Assembly (NCBI RefSeq): GCF_000004075.3
Contig: NC_026661.2
Coordinates: forward strand, 2,976,001 to 3,040,000
Source: Cucumis sativus
Taxonomy: Eukaryota > Streptophyta > Magnoliopsida > Cucurbitales > Cucurbitaceae
Direction of reading: 5' to 3'
DNA length: 64,000 nucleotides
The position numbers were made by a program, and so were the translations under genes. This document shows positions 49,805 to 62,680 of this stretch, piece after piece (the first letter of the stretch is position 1; every line of letters starts with the position of its first letter). The notes under the pieces were generated by a model that saw only the letters and a list, made by a program, of their open reading frames with translations, made no database searches and was not told the DNA's origin.

Positions 49805-50624
49805 TTCGGAAAACTGAGAGAGTTCAAGTGTGGAATCAGAGAGACCTAGGAAAATTGCCGGGAAATTTTACTCCAAGGAGCCGTTCGTCGGCGATCGTAG
49901 AGGGAATTTGCACCGTTTGATCATATCTACAGTTTGCTCTTCGAGAAGTTCTGGAAACGCACCGTATTACTGCAATTTGCAACAGCCAACACCAACAGAT
50001 ATGCCAACTGAACGGTTCGCTTTGGTTTCTAACTTAGAATGAAAAAATTATTTTAAATGACCGTAGACACGTATTAGTGTAACGCAATCTAATCTCGTTA
50101 TATTTATAAATAATTTTATTTATTTTGCTATATTTGAAAACAATCCAGGTAAATAATAAATAATCAATAATAAATAATCAATATGAATGTTTTTAAATGC
50201 TTAAAAGGTTATGAATTTAATTGCTATCACACTCTACATTTCTATCCTCTTAGTTTATTCAAATATTTTTTTAAAATATGGTTTTTTTTCTTTCTTGAAT
50301 GTATTTCTTTTTTATAGAAAATTAAAACAAATACAGAGTTGCAGTTTTTTTTTTTTTTTTGGAGAAAACCAACATGCTCAAATTGTCACATCATCATAGA
50401 GATTCTAGTATTGCTTGAATATTATAAAACAACTCTTATTTAGGACTAAACCTAAGGATTATAAAGCCATACCATAGAGACTATGTGAATGAGAAGATAA
50501 ATCTTTTATTACTGTTTTTCAAATCAATAATTCAAATAGTGCAAATATTATATAAATTTCTCAAATTACAATTATTTACTAAATGTTTTAAAGGGTAGTT
50601 GTAAATTTAGCTATTAAATTCAAA
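49805..50624. other. VPS18 upstream region and intergenic DNA
   Basis: About 49805-50030 is GC-richer and holds the VPS18 leader and promoter; the reading frame at 49830-50042 is probably leader sequence in the wrong sense. The rest is AT-rich with no gene. Confidence 0.45.
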
Positions 50625-50829
50625 ATAATTAAGTATATAGCAACATTTTAAAAAAATTGTAAATATAGCAAAATTTTTCAAATTCTATCAATGATATGAG
50701 TTTATCAACGATAAACCATGTTGCAAATATTGGTCTATCATTGATAGACTATACGAAATGTATCAGCGATATCGGTGATAGTTTTGCTATATTTGCAATT
50801 TTTTTAAAATTTTACTATATCCTAATTAT
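50625..50829. repeat. Short inverted-repeat element (family A)
   Basis: About 205 bp. The left end has TATATAGCAACATTTTAAAA then AAATTGTAAATATAGCAAAA. The right end in reverse has ATATAGTAAAATTTTAAAAA then AATTGCAAATATAGCAAAA. The centre holds TCTATCATTGATAGAC. It is the best preserved copy of the type also seen at 3785-3985. ATAATTA stands at each tip as part of the inverted repeat. Confidence 0.65.
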
Positions 50830-50879
50830 TATTTTTAAAGTGCAATTTTTCACTTAAATATGGTAAAAATATAAAGACA

Positions 50880-51075
50880 GTTTTAGATCAAAATATCTAA
50901 AACTATTTTAAAAAACATATTCATCGTAAATTTTACAAAATATTTACCACCTATAACAAATTTTATCATTGATAGTCATTGATATACTATAGTGGTAAAA
51001 AAACTATTACCGCTAGAATAAAAAAATTTGTTATAGCTTATAAATATTTTAATTTATTTTACTATTTTAAAAAAC
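50880..51075. repeat. Related inverted-repeat element next to the previous one
   Basis: AAAATATTTACCACCTATAA then CAAATTTT at about 50937-50965 is mirrored by AAATTTGTTATAGCTTATAA then ATATTTT at about 51027-51053. The centre has TCATTGATAGTCATTGATA. It seems to be a second, more diverged member lying directly beside the copy at 50625. Confidence 0.45.
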
Positions 51076-51365
51076 GTCCGTTAATCAAATATATATTTAC
51101 TATCGGAGTCCAAAAACATAAAACACAACCCATGTTTTCTATTCTCAAGAGAAAAAAGAAATGCTACCATTAACTCTTTTTTTTTTTTGCAGGTGGTCGA
51201 AAATAATAAATACAATGATAGTTTGTTACACACAAAAGGGTGATGAAAGATGATAGTATGTTTGAGAGAGAGTCAGGAATTAAAATTTGATATCTATACA
51301 TATCATATGAGATCTCTGTTGTCGCCACTCAAACACTAAACTCGAAGAAAAGATAGCGGTTAGCT

Positions 51366-54300
51366 TCAGATGCGGCTCGAATCTCTTCCAAATATGAACT
51401 TTCTTGTCCAATCTGATACCACTAGATATCTTGTGCGCCAGCTGACTTGCTTGCTGAGTATACGAAACCAAAACAAATTCAGAATTCAAGCGTTGAGCTA
51501 CACAACTAAGTGCTTGTTCGAGAATGTTTGAAGTCAATCAAATTCAATTCAGTTTTTTATTTTACACTTTTTCATAAGGTTGGAATTGATTTTTAAATGA
51601 TTAAAAATATTCTTTTAGTGAGATTAAAAATGATAAAAATGATTTTAACTATTTTAAAATCGTCAATTCGTGGCATAATAGAAAAGGGTTGGAAGAATCT
51701 TCTGATGAAAAAGCAGCAGTAGGTAAATCACCTTGCATATACAGAATACCAGAGCCATTGAGTGCTGTGACCCATGGAAACCCAATCTCCAGGGAGTTCG
51801 GCAGCAGCTTGTTCTCCTCCTAAAGGAGCGAACTGTCCCAAATGCTTGTACCTATTAGACATGGAATGAAAATTATTTGCCTCAGATCTAAAGAGAAGGA
51901 TATGGTGGAATTATTTGTGAACTTTATCGTGATCTATTCTCTCTACAATCAAGGGAAATTATGATAGAATAATGCACGATGAGATAGCAATGTGAAATCT
52001 CTTTATTCATGTCAAAGAAGATATTAAACAGCAGTTTGAACCAGAAGAATGAATGTGAAGGAAGCATGGATCTTCTATGACCATTTCGTGCTGTGACATC
52101 AAGGATGATCTATTTGGTAGAAATTCTTTGGATGTTTCTTAAACGGATTAATTTAATTCTTTTGACATGAATTTGTACAAACTTTTACTGTATGTTTATA
52201 TGTATGTCTGCCTAGCTAAAAAGTAGAACTTATGTCATACCACTTGAGATTTGAAACAAAGGTGCAGAGCCCTTCCATATTTGTCATTTTGTTTTGAAAA
52301 TGTGGGATGGATTTTGTGCCATACTGGTGTTTGCATGTTCTCTTGACTTCTACTAGGAATTGTCAGGATAGTATGGAGGTCTTTGTCCAGCCCTTTTGTA
52401 ATGAAGGACACTTTAACATTTTTTTGCTAATATTGGCTTGAGAACCAAAAGAGTCTTTATGAGTATTGAGATTTCTCGGATAGAGATTTAGGATGCAGCT
52501 CACTTCAATGTCTATTTTTTGGGTTTTTCATTATAATTATTGTTTTAATCGGTGTTTATACAGTTATCACTTATCCAAGACCCTAAAAAATTGCAGGGTC
52601 TTGATGTAGTTTCTTTCTGTTTCTGTTTTTTCTTTTCATTTTGGCTTTTGTGAAATGGGCCTTTTTATGATGGCCTCGTCTTTTGTACTTCCAGTTCATT
52701 TGTAGCTGGTTTTTCACACGTAAACATATTTATAAAGGATGTTGACTTAAACTGAGAGCAGCCTATTTTCGGTCTGGAACATGGAATAGAAACAAATAAG
52801 CTTGCAGACATACCGAAAGGGAAGAAATTGATGACGTCCAGAACTCTTAAAACGTCGAGGACCTTCAGGATTCTCAGTGCAATAATCTCTGCGGTTGAAG
52901 CACCTGGAAAGATACGCACCTTGTTGGGCAGCAACCTGAACAGGAATATTTATTTATTAAATAACTTGAAAGTCTTTTCCATGTAGACCATAAGTTTACA
53001 TAAGAGCTGACTTGAACATGGAAGTTTGTATCAATGAAGATGTGCATTTTACCTGTGCGGTAGCAGGCAGACTTTTCATCTGCGTGTCGGCAATAGAAAG
53101 AGCTGACTTAAATCCTTCAATATCTATTTCATTCTCATGTCCCTGAGAATCCCTTAAGAGATCTTTTACATCGCGGAGATGTTTGCTCCTCAAAAATATC
53201 TCTACTTGAGGATACCTTATGAGAATATCATCTAGAACATCTTGAAATTCTGTAACTGTCAGGGTACCAGAGTTATCTTTGTCTGCAGCTTTAAATATGG
53301 TGGCAATATCTTCCTAGTGAAAACACCATTTGCAATTGATAAGCAGTCAAAGGCTATAGTAGTCGATTGAAAACCAATATTATGAGAAATCCCTCCACAA
53401 CTCGAGAAAAATTCAAGTACTTCAACACTTAAATTTAAGAACTTCAAGGAAGTAATAAAATGGGTGAAAATCTAGAGCTTCAAGAGTGAAGACCATTGGT
53501 AAAATTTGATAAATGTTATATTGCTGTACGAAAATTGCTCTCATCAAAATCAAATTGGCAGATAGACCCTGCACTAAAATATAATCAAGCATTTATGGCT
53601 TCATATACCATAATTTTGCGTTGGTCAATTGTAGCACAATCACCAATGGCATACACATTTTGAGCGCCCTTCACTTGAAGCCATTCATCAGTGGCTAGAA
53701 TGCGTCTACTACCCTATATATCAGAAAGAACTAATAGTTAGAAACAGAATAACCACCCAGGAAAAGAATTGTGGCATCCTGGGAAACATATAAGACCAGA
53801 TAGGATAAATGCATCGGTCAAGTATAGCGAAATGTAGACCTTTGTTTTTATCTATTCTTCCTCTCAAATGATACTCAAAAGCACATACATCTTAATCAAC
53901 AAACCTGGCCAATCTGCTCCATGAAATCCTTCACAACAGGACGAGTCATGATACCCGTAGACCAGATAATTAGTCCATGCGGCATCGAACAGGATTCTCC
54001 AGTTGATTTTACCTTCATCTCAATTTCTTTATCAGATACACTGACAACTCGACATCCTGTGTATACATCGATGCCATCTCTTAGGAATTTTTGTTCAGCA
54101 AATGAACTAATTCTTTCATCAAACCTGCATTAAGCAAGAAAGATTTCATCAACTTACCAAACCAATAGATCAATATAAAAAGATGGTCAGATTTTTCCTT
54201 TATAAATTAATCCTCTTAGGCTACAGTATGTACTTAATATTTTGATTTTGTAGAGATTCAAGAGCTACAGAAAAATCATACAATCCAAAAGACGAGTAAA

Positions 54301-56126
54301 ATTTTGAGTTAATTTTCTTCACGTTCCATAAAAGCAGGCTTAGTATAAACACTCATTCCTTACGCATTCAAAATGTGATCTCCAGATTGAATTACTGAAA
54401 TTTTCACTAGATCTTTAACCGAAGGATATAAGTTAACCAAATCTTCTTCAAAAAAGTCATGAAGCTCTGCAGCAAATTCAACTCCAGTGGGACCCCCTCC
54501 AACAATAACGAAATGAAGATTTCTCCTTCGCTCTTCTTCACTTAGACTAGGAATCACAGCCATTTCAAAGCAATCTATCACACCTCTGCGGATCTTCTGA
54601 GCATCTTCCACTTCCTACAATGGTTACCGAATCATAACATGGGAATTAAATATGATATCTAACAAATTGACAATGATCTACAAAAGAAACAAGGACCGAG
54701 ATCGACAAACTACCAACAAAATTTCAGAAAATGCCTAACCCTAAAAAGTGCATATCAAACTATGAAAACAAAACTGCTTACCTTGAGAAAATGGCAGTTT
54801 TCCTTGACACCAGGAGTATTAAAAGTATTAACTTGCGCTCCCATTGCTATTACTAAATAGTCATATTCTAAGGCAAACTCCCTATTGCCAACCAAATTAT
54901 TGTCAACATTAGACTGGCAGAAAACCTTCTTGTTAGCAGCATCGATCTTAAGGCATTCAGCTTCCCAGAACTTAATTTCACCTTTTCTCTGTTGCAGAAG
55001 CAATATTGTCGATCAGGCACCTTCATAAGTTCAATTAATTGCGAACAAAAACAAAATTAAACTGTACTCTTCTCCAAGCGATTTTTCTTTCTTTTTTTTT
55101 TTTTTTTTGTGAAAATGTACAGTCGACCGCTACTTTTAAGGACTCTTCAGCTCTAAGGCCCTTAAGCTGCGTTCTCCTTTTTTTTGTTAAATTAAATTAA
55201 ACAAATCAAATAAATTACCTTCTTCACGATGTTCCGAACCGGTTCAACAATGCTTCGTGCTTCAACTGATCCACATGTAACACTAGGCAATAAAGGAGTA
55301 AATGAGAAATAATTTTGAGGCGAAACAACCTGAACGTCATATTTTGAAGCATCCAGATCCTTGAGAAAACTGGTGCCGGCCCATCCTGTTCCAAGCACCA
55401 GAACTCTCTTTTTTGGTGATTCCTCAACAGAACCGCCAACGTCTGATTGTGAATCTGCATATGCCAATAGACCTCCGCCACTGAAACCAAAACAAAAACC
55501 ATTTCAGAGACAAATAATTGAACAAATACAAAACTAAAGATTTGATTAGTCCCCTGAAGATTCTTCCATTTAGCACAACAAACTACTAAAAGAAAATAGA
55601 ACCGAAGCAAACGAAATGACCGTTCATTTTTACTTGTAATCAGTCATCACATTCACTTACTATATACATTTTGAGAAGTAAAAGATAAGGAAACAAATAT
55701 ACAAACCAGTCATGGATGAAGAAACTAAAAGCTAAAACATGAAATCAGAACTTAAAGTATCAAGATCTACGTCATGGTTTCATTGAACATCCACTCCGTC
55801 ACTCCGTCACTCCGTCGTTTTACAAACTTAAACAATCTACTCCCAAACAAATAGTCGAATTCCAACAGAATCTTGAATCTCAAAACAAAGAAAATTTAGA
55901 GTTGTTGAAAGTCAAAGCAACAAATCTCAAATCATGTCCAAACAATGTGGTTGAAAGACATTGCTCCTCGAGTATTTATCGGAGATACTGTTTAAGAGAG
56001 AAGAAAGGGAAAATTGAAGGCGAGGAGAAGCAGAAACCTGAGGGTGCTGATAAGTAGAAGCTTTGAATATGCAGGGGAGCCATGAAAAGCTCTGGAAGCT
56101 CTAGAGAAGAAGGAGAAAATTGTCAT
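51366..56126 (-). CDS. NDB1: External type II NAD(P)H dehydrogenase of mitochondria, EF-hand type (NDB1-like)
   Basis: Ten exons, 574 aa: 56126-56038, 55480-55219, 54988-54782, 54614-54364, 54124-53905, 53713-53609, 53313-53053, 52935-52814, 51851-51732, 51453-51366. All are GT-AG and in phase. The N terminus (MTIFSFFSRASRAFHGSPAY) is a basic, Ser-rich targeting region. FAD-binding GTGWAG is at 60-65; the second dinucleotide motif GGGPTG is at 225-230. An inserted EF-hand loop, DKDNSGTLTVTE, is at 389-400 and marks NDB proteins. The C terminus ends GRDSSRI as in the family. The enzyme faces the intermembrane space and feeds electrons from cytosolic NAD(P)H to ubiquinone without pumping protons, under calcium control. 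Residue 262 is Gln (IQSGDH) where NADH-preferring relatives have Glu, so NADPH preference is likely, as for NDB1. The gene is complete. Confidence 0.93.
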
Positions 56127-56299
56127 ATCAACGGAAGAACACGATGAGTAGAGTACTAGGAAGAGAACAACGAACGTGTATGATTGATGATTCTGCAGAA
56201 GAAGGAAGCTATTTGACAAGATCAAACAGAATGGGCGTAGACAGGCCAAGATATTTTGCACGCAACGTATAATATAAAACCGTTTCCCGTGTCATTTGT

Positions 56300-59163
56300 C
56301 CTCCTAAGAGGTGAATGTTGGGTGGGTTGTCATAGGGTCAATTGGATCTCATGTATTAAAATTAACTTAAATACTCAAATTCTTTTACACGGTACTATAT
56401 TTAAACCATTTTGGTTTAAATTATCAACTAGGAGACAATAGTAAATACCATATACAAATAACTTTGTAAATAAATATAAGTCATAATAATTGGGAAGGTG
56501 AAGCCAAAATAATGGAAGGCTTAATGAGTATGTGGCAAGTTGGAGTCAACTGTTCCATAATGCCTTTAAAATAATGTGAGTCCAAAGCAGTAGAAAGATA
56601 TTTATAGAGATTAGTAGCAAATTGTAGGTGTGAACGGACCAATTATAAACACGGTACTCTATTGAAATTTTTTTTGATTATGCATATCTCATTCAATAGA
56701 AAATGTGATATATATTTTATTTCATGAGTTATAAATGAGGTTTGTTGAATTTTTCCTATCACATGTGAGGAAAATGATGCCCTATATGCATTTGTTCCTT
56801 TTGATACAAAGTTAATAACATTCATTTGAACAATTTGTAGCACACGAGATAAATATTCTGAAACCAAAATGAATGTGCAATAAGTAGTAATATTAAAACC
56901 TATAACTATTTGACACATTATACCTGTGTATCAATTTATTAAAATATTCTACACAATTTTTTAAAAATCGACAACAATAATAAAGTATGAAAAAAAATTC
57001 ATACCTATGTACTAAACAATTTTGAGGTCCACATGTAATATATCCATTGCTTCTATATTTGTTTAATTAATTGGATGAGAACTTTGGCTTTGAGCACCAA
57101 AACTTATGGATCTACACTTACCAAAATTTGACACGTGTATAATTCTTATTATTTATCTTTTTTCTTTTAAAGGTACTTTCTTAACTTGAATTTACAATAT
57201 TATTTAGATTTTGTTGGTAGAGATTATTGTAATTCACGTTCTAGAAAGAAATTTATTCTAACTGCTTAAAATATTTTAAAATTAGGTACAATATTACTTC
57301 GATAAATTATAATAGACTGTTGTGATAAATATAGATAGTGGTTTATCATGAACAAACTATAATAATTTACTATATTTATAAATATTTTGGTTTATTTCTT
57401 TATATTTTAAAAATTGTATATAATTTTTTTATTGAAACAAAACAAATTCTAAAAACTAACAATTTTATATTTTCGCTATATCCAAAAACTTTTTGGTAAT
57501 ATTTTTTGTGTTTGTCATCTTGACTCAAATTTTATTGAGCCTGAAAGTAGGCATATTTTGAATCCACCTCTTGGTATGTATAAAGACTTTTTGTTTTCCT
57601 TCACCTACCAGGTCAAGCGTTTGGAGCCATCATCGTTTGGTCAACATATCAGAACTAGCAGCTCAATCTCCAATCACAAATAAGGTCAAGGTAATTTGAC
57701 AAGAGATGAAAAACTACGGCTGAGATCCGACTAACCATCAAAATATAGAATGGATGTTCAATTGAAGATTAGTGAAGTGAAATGAAATATTTCTTAAACC
57801 TTATGAATTCAGTTGTTGTGCGAGATAAAATATTAAAATGTATAATTATATTAAAAGTATATAGTATTCCAAAAACTCAATTAATAACATGATATTAGGA
57901 CATAATATTGTGTAAAATAAATAACAATTTATTAAATTAATAACTAATAGTTTATATGAAATTTTCATCCAATAGCACAAATTAAAAAATAAATGTGATT
58001 TATAGCCTAAGGAAATAATATTTATAAAAATAACAATTGTTTTATCCATGCACTATTACACACAATTATTTTAGACCTTTTTTTTTTTATCATTTATGCA
58101 ACTAACCCTAGTTTATATCTCATCATTTATCACAACTAGTGAATATAAATATATACCATCTATCAAAAAACACATTGTTTAAGTTTAATTTAAATTTTGA
58201 TTTTTTTTAATATGTTATGAACCACATGTATAAGAACATGAAATAATGTTTCTCTACAGATCTGGAAAAAAAATCATGGAATATAGTATCAAGAAAGTTG
58301 AAATTTTCAGATCAAAGAAGAGAAATAAGATGGCAATTGATGTCAAGTCTTATTATACTTCAATCAACCATAAACTTTTTCTTCTTTATTCTTAAATTTT
58401 TAATTTTTTTAAAAATGGTCAAAATAATTAGATACGTTTTATATTGGATGAGACCTACTTTGAGATGATGGAATTAATATTATAGATCAATATGTTAATG
58501 GACACAAACCCTATCATATTTGAACAAAGTAATTAGGATAAAATGTATGATAAAGTAGTGTGGAAGTGAGTTTAATTTTATTAGTATAAAATATGTGCTA
58601 ATCAAATGTCTTATCATATGTGTGAAGAAACATACAGAATAAAGAATTGAATTCCAGGTGTAAAGTAAGGTTGTAATTAACATGGTTGTCTTATTCTTAT
58701 TCGTAATTCAACAAAAATATTCCAAACTATAACCAACATGATTTTGTTTTTTTCTTTTTGGATTTACCTCTGCTTTATTGTAGGAAATTTTACTAAGTTG
58801 CTTTATAAGTGGTTTGAGCATTTTGATTACTTCATAATTACAAAAATATTTATCTTAAACCTGTTTGATTACAAATAAGGTGTCCAGATGTGAAATATAT
58901 TTAGACTCCCTTCCTTTGTTACTTAAATATTGAATATTTAATTTGATAGACCGATTTTAAAATTCGTACAAAAAATAACGTTTAGTTATCATTTTATTTA
59001 TTTTTTTAACTTATTTCAAGATGACAAACGACTTTTGTAGACATGAAAAGAATAAAGATTGATATAATTTCGTATTAAGTTCCCGTCATAATAAGTATGA
59101 CATTAAAAATCTAACTAGTTATTAATTGTAATTATGTAATGTTTAGATTCTATCATCAACTGA
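56300..59163. other. Intergenic DNA between NDB1 and tRNA-Asp
   Basis: AT-rich, no supported gene. About 57290-57420 has words of the inverted-repeat family seen at 50.6 kb (ATAAATTATAATAGACTG, TATATTTATAAATATTTT). The frames at 56643-56918, 57846-58049 and 58495-58683 are AT-driven. Confidence 0.5.
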
Positions 59164-59235
59164 GTCGTTGTAGTATAGTGGTAAGTATTCCCGCCTGTCA
59201 CGCGGGTGACCCGGGTTCGATCCCCGGCAACGGCG
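59164..59235 (+). tRNA. tRNA-Asp, anticodon GUC
   Basis: 72 nt, no intron. The acceptor stem GTCGTTG pairs with CAACGGC (one G-T pair), discriminator G. The D arm contains the A box TAGTATAGTGGTAAG. The anticodon stem CCCGC/GCGGG closes the loop CTGTCAC with GTC at 59197-59199. The T arm contains the B box GGGTTCGATCC. CCA is not encoded, as usual in nuclear genes. Confidence 0.98.
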
Positions 59236-59244
59236 TTTTTTTTT
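59236..59244 (+). terminator. RNA polymerase III terminator of tRNA-Asp
   Basis: Nine T directly after the tRNA 3' end. Confidence 0.85.
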
Positions 59245-59833
59245 ATCCTTTTATGTTTTAGAATTACATGGAATTGGCTTTAATTTTGTACTACGAGAGG
59301 TTTCGGTGGGTCAACCTTCATTATTATAGCATTCATTTGCTCTGGGCCTATGAGATTGAGGAGATCTTCTAAACAACATCACAATCCATTTGGTACAATC
59401 CACAGTTTTTTTAAAAGACTAAAATCATTCAACTTAGATCTGTTTCATTGTTGGTAATTGATGATTCCTTAATACTGAATAACATAGTTTTTTAAAAGAA
59501 TACTTTTTTTTATCGCCCAAGCTTGCATGAAAGTAACAACATAAAAATCTCTTCAAAGTTAAGTGTATGTAATAACTAAATTGTTAATAAGAGTGATTCC
59601 TTAACCTAATAATAACTCATGACTTGTATGTGAGTGAAAAGCAAATTGATTATTATTCTAAATAATTGTATAATTTATTTTACTTACAAAAATATTAACT
59701 GATATATTGATAACGGTAAAATTAAAATTTGGAAAAAGCAAAATTGGGTCATTTTTAATAGCCTCATAATTCTATGGATGCAATGATATACAATTGAGAT
59801 GTAAAACTGTGAGCTTTTCTTATACCTATTTTG
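59245..59833. other. Spacer between tRNA-Asp and GlcAT14
   Basis: No gene seen. The right part should include the 3' untranslated region of the minus-strand glycosyltransferase. Confidence 0.5.
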
Positions 59834-61859
59834 TCATGTACACTGTTTTTTCAAAATTTCTTCGGACAACAGTGAATGAAGAAGCTGTTGCAACCGGCCA
59901 GCCCCGAGGCCTGGCGTGAACACAGAATCGTTTCCACGTACCGAGCACGGGTCAGCACCGCCTTCCGAGCTCCCGATACACCATCCCCCTGGAGAAAATC
60001 TGCTCGTTCTGCCAAGCAGTTCTTTATCTATCTTGTCCAAGACGGAATCATCCTTGGCAAACTTTCGAGCAAATGGGGCATTGCTATTCACCATTTTATC
60101 AAAGTCCTTCATTGTCAAAGAGAGTGGATGTTGCTTTGGAGGATTGTCCCAAGCAATGTAATGGAGGTCATGGCTTACTGCAGTGTGTCTAAATTCGTCG
60201 TTATTGCAGATTACAGTGTGAAAATAGCCCTCGGGCGATGAGAGAAAATTTGTGTAGTACATGAGGATGGTTCGTGGGAGATTATCCCATCCCAATATAC
60301 AATACTCAACGAATGATCGTGTCAGCATTACCCATGCCGAACCTACAAATATAACATAGGAAACTGAGTTCTAAGAACTAAAAGTTCAGATATTTGAAAG
60401 GACTCTAAACAAAGCTAGTCAACCCAAAATACTTGTCCATCAAAAGCTCTTTCCCATTAGCATTTGTAAGGAACTTGTCCATCAAACAAGTTCCTTACAA
60501 TATGTTCCTTACAAACAAGTTCCTTACAATAGCTAAGCAAACAAGTTCCTTACAAATGCTAATGGGGTTACGCATGGGAATTTCTCGAAATTTACAGTCA
60601 AAAGATTCTAGGGATGTCAATTAATAATCTATTTAGTATCAAATTTTGTTTGATCGTATAACATGGCTAGTTTGTTCAACTTAGTCTACAACTGAACCAA
60701 AAAAATAACCTTCTAAATATGGAAAAAATTAACCTTGTTGCTCAGTTACTATACATCGGAGAACAATTGCACCTACGTGCAGATTAGTACATGAAAGAAA
60801 TGATATGCATACTAACCTGTAAACAACTTGAAGGATGTTGGAAGTGAGCGTCTTTGAGTTGTCCAAGCAAGTTCCGACTTTTTGGATAAGTAAAGACCTG
60901 GATCGATGATGATTGGTTTCGCTCGGTGACTCCTGAAATGATATATAGATGTTGGTTATCATAACATGGCATGCTTATAATTACTAGATCAGAAAAAAAA
61001 AAAAAAACTTCAAGGCGTTAACTACTACATACAATTTCCACCCCGCAATCTGCGAATGCTCAATAAAATTGAAATTTCTAGTCAAGTTGGAAAACACATG
61101 AAGCAAATCTGCACGTTTGAAGAGAATTTGATCACATGGAAATATATTCATCAATAGGAAATGGAAAAGATGAACTGATCATAGAAGTATAGAACAAGTG
61201 CACTAACCATCTTGTGTCATCAATGGATAATCTGAAGCACTTAAATTTATAAACCAGTCCCAATCCAGACTCTCCTTCAACAAAATCGATATTGCTTGAA
61301 GCGTGCAAGCAATCATTGTAGGACCTTTATATGTAACCAAATTTGATTGAGCCATTACACGCACATTCTCTACCTCATTGAATGTTGAATCAGCCTTCAC
61401 TAGATTCGTCAGCTCCAATCTTTCTCGAGGTGGAGCCTCCAGATCCATGTGCAGAACATATTGATTTCTTGGGTGATATACAGCCTGCAAAGTCCTCATC
61501 ATTCTCCGACTGTCGCCTTTTGTACCCGAAATTAGATAGGCTAATCTTGGAGGTTCCATTTTCACAACACCATTTGTTTCTTTCAATGAACTTCTTAATT
61601 CAGGCTCAATGAAAAAACCACTCGAATCCTCCTCTTTTACAAACGAAACAGCATCCAATGGCAATGGCTCATCACTTTGTGAAGGAATAAACAACCCTAA
61701 AGTAGCTGTTAGAAGCAGGGTAACTGAAATGAGCAGACTTGCAAAGAACGGAACAATCCATTTTCTATCGCTGAACATCCTTCCTGAATGAGAATTCATG
61801 TTCTTCCTCATCCATGACGGATTTAAAAAGCCACCCACATTCGCTTTACGCCCTATCAT
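59834..61859 (-). CDS. GT14 family beta-glucuronosyltransferase (GlcAT14-like)
   Basis: Four exons: 61859-61208, 61108-61033, 60932-60817, 60342-59834 (stop TGA), 450 aa. Exon 2 (76 bp) was placed by splice sites, phase and family match (DLLHVFSNLTRNFNFIEH). It is a type II Golgi protein: a short cytosolic tail, a membrane segment at about 34-58 (WIVPFFASLLISVTLLL...), a stem, then the Core-2/I-branching domain (PF02485) from about residue 104 (PRLAYLISGTKGD). Family blocks are DWDWFINLSASDYPLMTQD, AKPIIIDPGLYL, GWDNLPRTILMYYTNFLSSP, EGYFHTVICN, DNPPKQHP and PGGWCIGS. Arabidopsis relatives add glucuronic acid to galactan chains of arabinogalactan proteins; the exact paralogue is not resolved. 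The start is the first in-frame ATG; the frame is open to 62051 without ATG, and a later Met (residue 21) is possible. Intron 3 contains a nested palindrome. Confidence 0.93.
60453..60566. repeat. Nested palindrome in GlcAT14 intron 3
   Basis: Arms of 26 bp, CCCATTAGCATTTGTAAGGA and on to ACTTGT (60453-60478) and its perfect reverse complement (60541-60566), enclose about 60 bp. That spacer repeats ACAAGTTCCTTACAA in direct order (near 60487 and 60517) plus one shorter copy, so several alternative hairpins can form. No flanking duplication was found. Confidence 0.85.
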
Positions 61860-62680
61860 TCCGAAAAATGCACTTAACCTCAGATTGATAACTCGCACAA
61901 AGCTACTATTTCTGTCACTCACTCCTCTGCCAAAATCTCCAATGCTGTTATTAAAGCGACCAACAACAAATTGGCCAGAATCCCAACTGGCCTCGTGTAA
62001 AAAGAAGAAGAAAGAATGGAAATCATTCGAAGTATATTCTAATATTGCTCAGAAACAATCAAAACAAGCTCAAAAGAGAAACCCATTTCATGTAATCAAC
62101 GATCTAGCCACAAACCAACGGGAGAAATTTAAGAGAAGTAACTCAAATAAACGGCAAGCAAGTAAATAGAATTAAGCCGAAACGCCCAATGAATCGAAGT
62201 AACAGATAACGGCTAGATTTCCTCGAACAAAGTCAGATCTAAATCGATTGAAGTAAAGTACAGAGGAAGTAGCAGGGAAACGGTGGGACTGTGAGCTTGA
62301 CAGAGCTCATAAGGGAAGGGAAGAAAAAGAAAAGCAATAGAGGGGGAAATGAAAAGGAGAGAAAACAGAGAGAATCCTAACTGGGTATTTAGAGAATGAA
62401 TCAGAAAGGGGAAAAAGAAGAAGAGAGAGGTGAAATAAAATGGGGTTGAAGAAAGTGAAAAGAGAAGAAGTTTGGAATGGTGAATGTGCTGAGTTTGATG
62501 GATGAGAAACAGTGGGTGATCGGCGAAAGGAAGAAAGGGAAAGGTAGGGCAAGAGAAAAAGAGAGTGAAAATGGAGAAGAAAGAGGTGACCGTGTACAGA
62601 AAGAAATGGGCGATTGAGTGGATTTGGTTTTTGCTTCAAATGTTGGCAAAACATGAAAAATAAATAAATAAAGAACACAG
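61860..62680 (-). promoter_or_regulatory. GlcAT14 leader and promoter region
   Basis: Upstream of the start the plus strand is almost pure purine from about 62300 to 62620 (GAAAAAGAAGAAGAGAGAGG-like), so the sense strand is CT-rich, typical of plant 5' leaders. No sure TATA box was picked. A leader intron is possible. Frames at 62307-62700 on the minus strand are products of the CT bias. Confidence 0.4.

Noticed and set aside
52020-52700. Possible transposon tail in NDB1 intron 8
   Set aside because: T-rich unique-looking sequence with a faint LINE-like end only; not enough to call.
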